DNA from: Novosphingobium sp.
Lineage (GTDB): Bacteria; Pseudomonadota; Alphaproteobacteria; Sphingomonadales; Sphingomonadaceae
Direction: 5' to 3'
NCBI GenBank assembly: GCA_009885425.1
Contig: VFKS01000388.1
Location: 1-16,073, forward strand
Length of the DNA stretch: 16,073 bases
Under the pieces are notes generated by a model. That model made no database searches. It saw only the letters and a list, made by a program, of their open reading frames with translations, and had not been told where the DNA came from. A program made the position numbers and the translations under genes. This document shows positions 8,441-15,137 of the stretch, one piece after another (position 1 is the first letter of the stretch; every line of letters starts with the position of its first letter).

Positions 8441-10660
8441 ATGGAGCGAACCGCGAACCACAGACAGGCAAGGCGCTGGCCCAATTGGTGGCGGCGCACG
8501 CAAATTTGGGCGCGACGTACCAATTTGATCACCGCGCTCGAAATCGGCTCGGTTCTGGCCTTCGTGCTGATGACCGCTCTGACCTGGTACAAGTTCTCAA
8601 CGCCATCAGCCGCTGACAAATTGATGCCGACCGAGCTGACCGCATCACTGCTGGTCGGAACCTTGGTTCCAGCCATGGCGATCCTGATGTTGCTGGGTCG
8701 ACGATTGGCGATGAAACGCGCTGCCGAGCGCGCCGATGGCGGCAAGGGCCAACTTCACGTCCGGCTGGTGTTCCTGTTTTCGTTGATTTCGGCGGTGCCG
8801 ACCCTGCTGGTCGTGATCTTCGCCTCGTTCCTGTTCCAGACCGGGGTCGATTTCTGGTTCTCTGATAAGTCGCGCGGAGTGGTGGAGAATGCCAATCAGC
8901 TTGCGCTGGGCTACCGCGAGCAGATCGAGCGCGATCTGGAATATGAATCGCTGGCGATGGCTGCCGATCTGGGTGACTTTCTCAGCCGCGAACCACTCGG
9001 TAGTCCGGCCTTTCCGGAATACTATGGCTACCAGATCCAGCAGCGCAAGATCAGCCAGTCGACCATTCTGGAGAAGGGCAAGGATGGCGCCTTGCACCGC
9101 GCGGCCTTCGCCCGCGGGCCAGAACCGTTGTCCGAACAGGTCTCGGCCGATGTGCTGCGCCAGCTCGATCGCGGGGCCCGGATCGTGGTCAGTTCAAACG
9201 GCAATGCCATTCAGGCAGTGACGCCGATTGACCGCCGGGCCGGGGTCTTTCTGTTCACATCGCGCGAATCAGAGCTGCTATCGCGCGGCTACACCCAGAA
9301 CATCCTGCGATCCTATGACGAGTTGACTCTCAAAGCTCGGGTGCAACAGTTCCAGTTCAACGTTGCGCTGTTCGTAGCCAGTCTGGCGTTGGTTGGTCTG
9401 TCAGTATGGTTCGCGCTGCGCTTTGCCGATCGGCAGGTTGAGCCGCTCTATGATCTGATCGACGCGGCCAAGGAAGTGGGTGCCGGCAACTTTGCGATGC
9501 GGATTGATGGCCGCGCCGGAACCGATGAGATCGGCTTGCTCAACCGCGCCTTCAACCGGATGACCCAGCAGCTCGACCGGCAAACCCAGGCGCTGGTCGG
9601 GGCCAATCAGCAGCTCGATGAACGCCGCGCTTTTATCGAGGCGGTGCTCGAATCGGTCACCGCAGGGATCATTTCAACCGATGAACGCGGCCGAATCCGG
9701 TTGATCAACGGTTCGGCGCAAAAGCTGCTGCTCGACCGTGATGCGGCCCCGCCAATCGGCAAGAAACTCTCCTCGGTCGCGCCCGAAATCGCAGCGCTTG
9801 CCGAAAGCGGCAAACAGGGCGGGGTGGTGCAATACGCCAAGGCTAACGACCTGCTGACCCTCGCGGTCAAGGCTACAAAGGCCAGCACTGGCACCGTGAT
9901 CAGCTTTGAAGACATTACCCGCCAGTTGCTCGATCAGCGGCAAGCGGCTTGGTCAGATGTGGCGCAACGGATTGCGCACGAGATCAAGAACCCGCTGACC
10001 CCGATCCAGCTCGCCACCGAGCGGTTGCGGCGGCGCTACACCAAACTGGTCAGCGCCGATGCCGAATTGTTTCAAGAGCTGACTGGTACCATCATCCGGC
10101 AGGTTGGCGATTTGCGGCGGATGGTGGACGAGTTTTCCTCGTTTGCGCGGCTGCCCAAGCCGTTGTTCCGCGGCGAAGACCCGATCGATCTGACCCGGCA
10201 GGCGCTGTTCCTGCAGGAGGTCGCCCGGCCGGACATCAACTTTAGCTTCGTTGGTGATGCAGATCTTGGGATCATTGCCTGTGATCGCCACCAGTTTGGC
10301 CAAGCGATGACCAACGTGCTCAAGAATGCGATCGAAGCCATTGAGGCCCGGCAAAAGGCCGGCGATGCCGACTATCGCGGGCAGATTGCAGTGCGCCTAG
10401 CCGGCAACCCTGAAGACGTCGTGGTGACGATTGCCGACAACGGTATCGGCCTGCCGCTAGACCGCGAACGGATCGCCGAGCCTTATGTCACCACGCGCGA
10501 GAAGGGGACGGGGCTGGGCCTCGCGATCGTCAAGAAGATTGTCGAGGAACACGGCGGCGAAATGACCTTCGCCGGCGGCGATCCCGATGGGACCGTAGTA
10601 ACGATGCGGTTTGCCCGCGATCCGCGCTCGGGGGAACGCTCCTCCGAAGCGGCAGAATAG
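8441..10660 (+). CDS. ntrY: Membrane sensor histidine kinase NtrY
   Basis: A 739-residue membrane kinase, partner of NtrX. Alphaproteobacterial NtrYX pairs have been tied to nitrogen metabolism, redox or oxygen sensing and envelope homeostasis. Transmembrane segments are visible at about 29-50, 65-86, 107-133 and 306-328; the 134-305 stretch between the last two is the predicted periplasmic sensor. A HAMP linker (about 329-383) and a PAS domain (about 397-495, RRAFIEAVLESVTAGIISTD) follow. The H box AQRIAHEIKNPLTPIQLATE sets the phospho-acceptor at His513. The N box is QAMTNVLKNAIEAI, the G1 box DNGIG at 666-670, and the G2 box GTGLGLAIV from 689. Length and order are typical. The ATG at 8441 has no evident ribosome site, but the arginine- and tryptophan-rich cytoplasmic start resembles other NtrY proteins. 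ntrX starts 20 bases after the stop. Confidence 0.96.
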   Translation: MERTANHRQARRWPNWWRRTQIWARRTNLITALEIGSVLAFVLMTALTWYKFSTPSAADKLMPTELTASLLVGTLVPAMAILMLLGRRLAMKRAAERADGGKGQLHVRLVFLFSLISAVPTLLVVIFASFLFQTGVDFWFSDKSRGVVENANQLALGYREQIERDLEYESLAMAADLGDFLSREPLGSPAFPEYYGYQIQQRKISQSTILEKGKDGALHRAAFARGPEPLSEQVSADVLRQLDRGARIVVSSNGNAIQAVTPIDRRAGVFLFTSRESELLSRGYTQNILRSYDELTLKARVQQFQFNVALFVASLALVGLSVWFALRFADRQVEPLYDLIDAAKEVGAGNFAMRIDGRAGTDEIGLLNRAFNRMTQQLDRQTQALVGANQQLDERRAFIEAVLESVTAGIISTDERGRIRLINGSAQKLLLDRDAAPPIGKKLSSVAPEIAALAESGKQGGVVQYAKANDLLTLAVKATKASTGTVISFEDITRQLLDQRQAAWSDVAQRIAHEIKNPLTPIQLATERLRRRYTKLVSADAELFQELTGTIIRQVGDLRRMVDEFSSFARLPKPLFRGEDPIDLTRQALFLQEVARPDINFSFVGDADLGIIACDRHQFGQAMTNVLKNAIEAIEARQKAGDADYRGQIAVRLAGNPEDVVVTIADNGIGLPLDRERIAEPYVTTREKGTGLGLAIVKKIVEEHGGEMTFAGGDPDGTVVTMRFARDPRSGERSSEAAE

Positions 10661-10680
10661 ATATGATAGAGGTGAGTTGA

Positions 10681-12078
10681 ATGGCGCTCGATATCCTGAT
10701 CGTCGATGATGAACGCGACATTCGCGAGCTGGTAGCCGGTGTGCTCAGCGATGAAGGCTATGAATGCCGGATGGCGGAAGACAGCACTTCGGCGCTGGCG
10801 ATGATCGACGAGCGGCGGCCCAGTCTGGTGCTGCTCGATGTCTGGCTGCACGGCAGCCCGATGGACGGGCTCGAAGTACTCGACGCGATCAAGAGCCGCG
10901 AACCGGAACTGCCGGTGATCATCTTTTCGGGCCACGGCAGCATCGATACCGCGGTTTCGGCGATCGGGCGCGGGGCGATGGACTTCATCGAAAAGCCGTT
11001 TGAGGCCGAGCGGCTGCTGCTGCTGGTCGCCCGCGCGACCGAAACCGAACGGCTACGCCGCGAGAACGCCCGGCTGCGCGAAGGCTTTGTCACCTCGGAC
11101 GAATTCACCGGCAATTCTGGCGTGATCAACTCGGTCCGCGCCACACTGAAGCGGGTAGCCAATACCGGCAGCCGGTTGCTGATCTCTGGCCCAGCCGGTT
11201 CGGGCAAGGAAGTCGCCGCGCGGTTGCTCCATTCGTGGAGCGCGCGGGCCGATCATGCCTTTGTCACGGTCAATTCGGCGCGGATCACACCCGAACGGTT
11301 CGAGCAGGAGCTGTTTGGCGAGGAATCGAACGGCAAACTGGTTCGGGCCGGGCTGCTCGAAATGGCCGATGGCGGTACGCTCTACCTCGATGAAGTGGCC
11401 GACATGCCGCTCTCGACCCAGGCGCGGATTTTGCGCGTGCTGACCGAGCAGGCCTTTGTCCGCGTTGGCGGGCACCGCCAGATCCGGGTCGATGTGCGGG
11501 TGGTTTCCTCCACCGCGCGCGATCTGGAGAAAGAAATTGCAGATCGCCGGTTCCGCGAGGATCTGTTCTACCGGCTCAACGTAGTCCCGGTTTCGATCCC
11601 CAGTCTGGCCGAACGACGCGACGATATTCCGATGTTGGTCGATCACTTCTTCGCCCGCTTCGCCGCCGATCAGGGGGTCTCCCCGCCCGAAGTGGCGAGC
11701 GAAGCCATGGCCGCGCTGCAAAGCTATGAATGGCCCGGTAACGTCCGCCAACTGCGCAACGTGGTCGAACGCACGATCATCCTGACCCCGCGCGAACGGC
11801 TCAGCCGGATCGAAGCCGACATGCTGCCGGGCGAGGTAGTTTCGGGCCGAATCAGCGGCGACAACACCATGCCCAGCCTGATGGGCGTGCCGCTGCGTGA
11901 GGCGCGGGAGAATTTTGAACGGGAGTATCTGCGGGTCCAGATCAAGCGCTTTTCGGGTAATATTTCCCGCACCGCCAGCTTCATCGGGATGGAGCGGTCG
12001 GCCTTGCACCGCAAGCTCAAGCTGCTCGGCATGGCAGAACGGCGCGATGACGAAGAGCACTGCGAATTGCCGGCGTAA
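10681..12078 (+). CDS. ntrX: Response regulator NtrX (NtrC family, without GAFTGA loop)
   Basis: A 465-residue response regulator paired with NtrY. The receiver begins DILIVDDERDIRELVAG, with phospho-acceptor Asp53 and Lys105. The AAA+ domain has Walker A GPAGSGKE (170-177), Walker B TLYLDEVAD and the arginine-rich [15 protein letters not shown] block. Between LFG and ADGG, where NtrC carries GAFTGA, this protein has EESNGKLVRAGLLEM: the segment is four residues shorter and the sigma-54 contact motif is absent. The Fis-type helix-turn-helix (FSGNISRTASFIGMERSALH) is intact. It therefore probably binds DNA and acts with sigma-70 RNA polymerase or as a repressor, as thought for other GAFTGA-less NtrX proteins. 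A strong ribosome site (AGAGGTGAG, about 10668-10676) precedes the ATG. Confidence 0.96.
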   Translation: MALDILIVDDERDIRELVAGVLSDEGYECRMAEDSTSALAMIDERRPSLVLLDVWLHGSPMDGLEVLDAIKSREPELPVIIFSGHGSIDTAVSAIGRGAMDFIEKPFEAERLLLLVARATETERLRRENARLREGFVTSDEFTGNSGVINSVRATLKRVANTGSRLLISGPAGSGKEVAARLLHSWSARADHAFVTVNSARITPERFEQELFGEESNGKLVRAGLLEMADGGTLYLDEVADMPLSTQARILRVLTEQAFVRVGGHRQIRVDVRVVSSTARDLEKEIADRRFREDLFYRLNVVPVSIPSLAERRDDIPMLVDHFFARFAADQGVSPPEVASEAMAALQSYEWPGNVRQLRNVVERTIILTPRERLSRIEADMLPGEVVSGRISGDNTMPSLMGVPLREARENFEREYLRVQIKRFSGNISRTASFIGMERSALHRKLKLLGMAERRDDEEHCELPA

Positions 12079-12098
12079 TCAAACGGTCAACAAGATCG

Positions 12099-12127
12099 TT
12101 TACGCGAGGCCCCGTTAAAGATAGAAT
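12099..12127 (+). promoter_or_regulatory. Candidate hfq promoter
   Basis: TTTACG (12099-12104), exactly 17 bases, then TAGAAT (12122-12127): the -10 matches five of six consensus bases and the -35 four. A start near 12134 gives a leader of about 78 bases. It lies in the 133-base gap after ntrX, the longest gap inside the plus-strand cluster, which suits a separately controlled hfq-hflX unit. Confidence 0.42.
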
Positions 12128-12142
12128 TACCGACGATACCCC

Positions 12143-12165
12143 GGCCTGGTTCGAGCAACCCGGCC
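12143..12165 (+). other. Imperfect hairpin in the hfq leader
   Basis: GGCC-T-GGTT (12143-12151) can pair with AACC-C-GGCC (12157-12165) around the loop CGAGC, with a single T/C mismatch. No T-run follows, so it is not an intrinsic terminator. It would sit near the 5' end of an hfq message starting at about 12134. Hfq autoregulates its own message in E. coli, but no such link can be shown here. Confidence 0.35.
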
Positions 12166-12211
12166 AGATTGCGGACTGCAGCAGCAGCCGCCAACAAAAA
12201 GGAGCAAAGCC

Positions 12212-12799
12212 ATGCCTGCCAAAACTCTGACTGCACGTCCGCGCCCGCCCAAGGCCGAAAGCGAAGCACCCGAAGCGACCGAAGCTGCTCCACAGCCAAT
12301 CACCGGGGCGAAAGGACAGAACCTTCAGGACCAGTTCCTCAACCTGCTGCGCAAGCACAAGACCCCGGTAACAATGTTCCTGGTGAAGGGCGTCAAGCTG
12401 CAAGGGATCGTCACCTGGTTTGACAATTTCTCGATCCTGCTGCGCCGCGATGGGCAGAGCCAACTGGTCTACAAGCACGCGATTTCGACGATCATGCCCA
12501 GCCTACCGGTCGATGTCCGCCAGTTCAGCAGCGGGGAGGGGGGCAAAAAGGTCCGCCTGCTTCAGGACGTGTTCCTGTCCAGCGTGCGCAGCGCCGAAGT
12601 TCAGGTCACCATGTTCCTGGTCAACGGTGTGATGCTGCAAGGCCGCGTGGCCGCCTATGACCTGTTCTGCATGTTGCTCGAGCGCGAGGGTTATGTTCAG
12701 CTGGCCTACAAGCACGCGGTTTCGACCATTCAGCCGGTCACTCCGGTCGATCTGACCGGCGACGGTTGGGACGAAGACGGCGAAGGCGACAGCGACTGA
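12212..12799 (+). CDS. hfq: RNA chaperone Hfq with two tandem Sm modules
   Basis: A 195-residue protein, about twice the usual alphaproteobacterial Hfq length. Residues 1-32 are a Pro/Ala/Glu-rich extension. Module 1 (about 33-100) reads [18 protein letters not shown], then [13 protein letters not shown] and [10 protein letters not shown]. Module 2 (about 114-178) reads [16 protein letters not shown], then [13 protein letters not shown] and [10 protein letters not shown]. The modules align without gaps at an offset of exactly 79 residues; I count about 28 identities over 44 core positions. Both keep the YKHA of the proximal pore and the proximal Phe (73 and 152). Module 1 keeps a basic rim (Arg47, Lys48, Lys50), while module 2 has Arg126, Ser127, Glu129. 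The tail (180-195) has eight acidic residues. A ring of six Sm folds would need only three chains (inference). Hfq joins small RNAs to target messages. AAGGAG at 12199-12204 is a strong ribosome site. Confidence 0.95.
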   Translation: MPAKTLTARPRPPKAESEAPEATEAAPQPITGAKGQNLQDQFLNLLRKHKTPVTMFLVKGVKLQGIVTWFDNFSILLRRDGQSQLVYKHAISTIMPSLPVDVRQFSSGEGGKKVRLLQDVFLSSVRSAEVQVTMFLVNGVMLQGRVAAYDLFCMLLEREGYVQLAYKHAVSTIQPVTPVDLTGDGWDEDGEGDSD

Positions 12800-14127
12800 G
12801 CTTTCTTGATGACAATCGCGAAGATGTGACCCGCGGTGCGCGGGCGCTGATCGTATACCCGGAATTCCGGACCCGCGCCGCCGCCGCGATCGACACGGCG
12901 GCGCGGCTTGAAGAAGCGCGCGGACTCGCCTTGGCGATCGGACTGCACGTGGTCGATGCCATCGCGATCCCGATCCGCGAGGCGCGGGCCGGAACGCTGT
13001 TTGGCGAAGGCCAGATCCAGAACATCGACATTGCCTGCAATCAGGATGATGCCGAGCTGGTGATTGTCGATGGCTCGCTCACCGCGATCCAGCAGCGCAA
13101 TCTTGAGGAAAAGCTCAAGCGCAAAGTGATCGACCGGACCGGGTTGATCCTCGAGATATTCGGCGAACGCGCCGCGACCGCCGAAGGGCGCTTGCAGGTC
13201 GAGCTCGCGCATCTGGACTATCAGGCCGGGCGGCTGGTTCGCAGCTGGACCCACCTTGAACGTCAGCGCGGCGGCTTTGGTTTTCTCGGCGGGCCAGGCG
13301 AAACCCAGATCGAGGCTGACCGGCGCTTGATCCGTGACCGGATGGCCCGGCTGCGCAAGGAACTCGATTCGGTCCGCCGCACCCGCGGCTTGCACCGCAG
13401 ACGCCGCGAAAAGGCGCCATGGCCGGTGATCGCACTGGTCGGCTATACCAATGCCGGCAAATCAACGCTGTTCAACCGGCTGACTGGCGCGGGGGTGATG
13501 GCAGAGGATCTGCTGTTCGCCACGCTCGACCCGACCATGCGGCGGATCCGTTTGCCCGGCGTCGACAAGGCGATCCTGTCCGACACGGTCGGGTTCATTT
13601 CCGACCTGCCGACGCAATTGGTTGCGGCGTTCCGGGCCACACTGGAAGAAGTCACCGCCGCCGACGTGATCGTCCATATCCGCGATATTGCCAATCCTGA
13701 CAGCGCCCAGCAGAAGATCGAGGTGCTCGGTGTGCTGAGCGAACTGGGGGTGATCGAAGACGAGGGCGCAACGCCCAGCGTCCCGATGGTCGAGGCGTGG
13801 AACAAATGGGACTTGCTGGACGCAGACCGCGCGGCGGAGCTGCGGGAACAGCTGCTGGCTCATCCTGACGATGTGATCGTGCCGGTATCCGCGCTGACCG
13901 GGGAGGGCTGCGAGGCCTTGCTGGAAGCGGTTAGTAAGCTACTGACGGCCAGGGCTAAACTCCACACTTTCGTCGTGCCGCTCAGTGATGGGCAGCGCCT
14001 CGCATGGCTCCACGCCCATGGCGAGGTAGTGAACGAGACCGAAGCGGGCGAGGACAATCGCGGTCCACTGCGCCGGTTGGAAGTGCGGTTGGAGCCGCGT
14101 GAATTAGGCCGGTTTTCGCGGCTCTGA
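12796..14127 (+). CDS. hflX: GTPase HflX (start codon uncertain)
   Basis: A ribosome-associated GTPase that splits stalled or heat-damaged 70S ribosomes. Counting from 12796 it has about 443 residues. The N-terminal domain contains [11 protein letters not shown] and [15 protein letters not shown], then [18 protein letters not shown], the family signature. The G domain has G1 GYTNAGKST (about 216-224), G3 DTVGF (263-267) and G4 NKWD (336-339). The start is not settled: in-frame options are TTG 12766, CTG 12796 and GTG 12826. I favour CTG because family resemblance seems to begin at [21 protein letters not shown] lies nine bases before it, and its CTGA overlap with the hfq stop copies the usual ATGA junction. 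The TTG choice would add an Arg-rich stretch that is only the hfq tail in another frame. The 3' end overlaps mazG by 24 bases. Confidence 0.93.
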   Translation: MSFLDDNREDVTRGARALIVYPEFRTRAAAAIDTAARLEEARGLALAIGLHVVDAIAIPIREARAGTLFGEGQIQNIDIACNQDDAELVIVDGSLTAIQQRNLEEKLKRKVIDRTGLILEIFGERAATAEGRLQVELAHLDYQAGRLVRSWTHLERQRGGFGFLGGPGETQIEADRRLIRDRMARLRKELDSVRRTRGLHRRRREKAPWPVIALVGYTNAGKSTLFNRLTGAGVMAEDLLFATLDPTMRRIRLPGVDKAILSDTVGFISDLPTQLVAAFRATLEEVTAADVIVHIRDIANPDSAQQKIEVLGVLSELGVIEDEGATPSVPMVEAWNKWDLLDADRAAELREQLLAHPDDVIVPVSALTGEGCEALLEAVSKLLTARAKLHTFVVPLSDGQRLAWLHAHGEVVNETEAGEDNRGPLRRLEVRLEPRELGRFSRL

Positions 14128-14898
14128 CGCTTTGACGTCAGTCCACAGCGCTTCTTGCTGATCCAGCGTCAGAGCGGCGAAATCGCGGCTTTGCGCCAGG
14201 GCCATAGCCTCCATCGCTTTGAATCGGCGTTCAAATTTGGCATTGGCGGCGCGTAAGGCCTCTTCGGCCGGGACACCGTAAGCGCGGACCAGATTGACTG
14301 CGGCGAACAACAAGTCACCGGCCTCTTCCGCGCGATCCGTATCGGTTTGGGCGCCGGCCAATTCGTCCATTTCCTCGACCACCTTGTCAGCCGGGCCTTG
14401 CGCATCGGGCCAATCGAACCCGGTCCGTGCCGCGCGCTTTTGCAGTTTTTCGGCGCGGAGCAGAGCAGGCAGTGCGAGCGCGACACCATCGAGCGCGCTC
14501 TGAGCGCCCTGGGCACTGCGCTCGTCGGCTTTGAGCTGCTCCCAACGGTGTTCGCGGGATTGGCCTTCGTCTGCGGCATCACCAAAGATGTGCGGATGGC
14601 GGGCTTCCATCTTGTTGCTGATCGCGGCGGCAACATTGGCGAAATCAAAGTGTCCGGCTTCTTCGGCGATCCGCGAATGGAACACGACCTGGAGCAGCAG
14701 ATCGCCAAGCTCGTCCTTGAGCGCCGCCAGATCCCCGCGCTCGATCGCATCGGCAACTTCGTAGGCTTCTTCGATGGTATAGGGGGCGATTGTCGCAAAA
14801 GTCTGCGCAACGTCCCATTCGCAGCCGCGCTGCGGATCGCGCAGACGTACCATAATGCCGAGGAGGCGCTCGAGAGGGGGAATGGCTGGTTTGGTCAT
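14104..14898 (-). CDS. mazG: Nucleoside triphosphate pyrophosphohydrolase MazG
   Basis: A 264-residue enzyme that hydrolyses NTPs and dNTPs to the monophosphate and pyrophosphate; in E. coli it also lowers (p)ppGpp. It holds two tandem MazG domains. The N-terminal one has the metal-binding EExxE (Glu43, Glu44, Glu47 in YTIEEAYEVADAI) and ExxD (Glu63, Asp66 in KDELGDLLLQVVF). The C-terminal one has VVEEMDEL (Glu175, Glu176, Glu179) and EEAGDLLFAAVNLVR (Glu192, Asp195). The family opening CEWDVAQTFATIAPYT is also clear. No ribosome site is visible before the ATG at 14898, where an AT-rich stretch lies. It converges on hflX with a 24-base coding overlap and is 53 bases downstream of the small membrane gene on the same strand. 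Confidence 0.97.
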   Translation of the reverse strand: MTKPAIPPLERLLGIMVRLRDPQRGCEWDVAQTFATIAPYTIEEAYEVADAIERGDLAALKDELGDLLLQVVFHSRIAEEAGHFDFANVAAAISNKMEARHPHIFGDAADEGQSREHRWEQLKADERSAQGAQSALDGVALALPALLRAEKLQKRAARTGFDWPDAQGPADKVVEEMDELAGAQTDTDRAEEAGDLLFAAVNLVRAYGVPAEEALRAANAKFERRFKAMEAMALAQSRDFAALTLDQQEALWTDVKASEPRKPA

Positions 14899-14907
14899 GA
14901 TAGATTG

Positions 14908-14921
14908 ATAATATATATTAT
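14908..14921. promoter_or_regulatory. 14-bp perfect AT palindrome before mazG
   Basis: ATAATATATATTAT equals its own reverse complement and holds no G or C, in strong contrast to the GC-rich surroundings. Read on the minus strand it contains TATATT and TATTAT, possible -10 boxes 10-16 bases from the mazG ATG, but I found no convincing -35 partner. It may be an easily melted mazG promoter, giving a nearly leaderless message, or a protein-binding site. Confidence 0.4.
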
Positions 14922-14934
14922 GTTAAATGAAGCC

Positions 14935-14951
14935 GAGGACCCGAAGCCCTC
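14935..14951 (-). terminator. Short hairpin directly after the small membrane gene
   Basis: On the minus strand, GAGG and CCTC (plus one G-T pair) enclose the loop CTTCGGG, starting at the base after the stop codon. An AT-rich but not T-run sequence follows within about ten bases. At best this is a weak terminator or message-end stabiliser separating the tatD cassette from mazG. Confidence 0.25.
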
Positions 14952-15137
14952 TCACGATTGAAACAAGCCAATCAGCAGCGTAAGCCCGGCAATCAATCCT
15001 GCCCAGATCGCCGCCATTTGCACCTTCTGTCTGATTCCGTGGCGCGCCGCATTGGCATCGCTGCGAAAAGCGTAAAACGACAAGACCAGACAAGCCAATG
15101 CTGACACCACGAAAACCGGCGTCGTTGAAGCCATCAT
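14952..15137 (-). CDS. Small two-helix membrane protein, function unknown
   Basis: A 61-residue protein that I do not recognise. It has two clear hydrophobic segments, about 6-24 (TPVFVVSALACLVLSFYAF) and 41-60 (MAAIWAGLIAGLTLLIGLFQ), joined by a short basic and polar loop (RSDANAARHGIRQK). The likely form is a helical hairpin in the inner membrane. Support for a real gene is the ATGA overlap with the upstream hydrolase gene, the well-placed membrane segments and the absence of a better frame here. The first two codons are both ATG, so either could start translation (15137 or 15134). It is the last gene of the tatD cassette, followed by a short hairpin and the AT-rich gap before mazG. Confidence 0.75.
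   Translation of the reverse strand: MMASTTPVFVVSALACLVLSFYAFRSDANAARHGIRQKVQMAAIWAGLIAGLTLLIGLFQS

Noticed and set aside
11053..12060. A 335-codon minus-strand open frame opposite ntrX
   Set aside because: It lies wholly inside ntrX, whose domains are complete, and its product resembles no family I know. It is a codon-bias shadow.
12143..12165. Intrinsic terminator between ntrX and hfq
   Set aside because: The hairpin has a mismatch and is followed by mixed sequence rather than a T-run.
12766..12795. Arg-rich N-terminus of HflX from the TTG at 12766
   Set aside because: The Arg run is the acidic Gly-Asp-Glu tail of hfq read in another frame, so it is probably not translated as part of HflX; direct proof is lacking.
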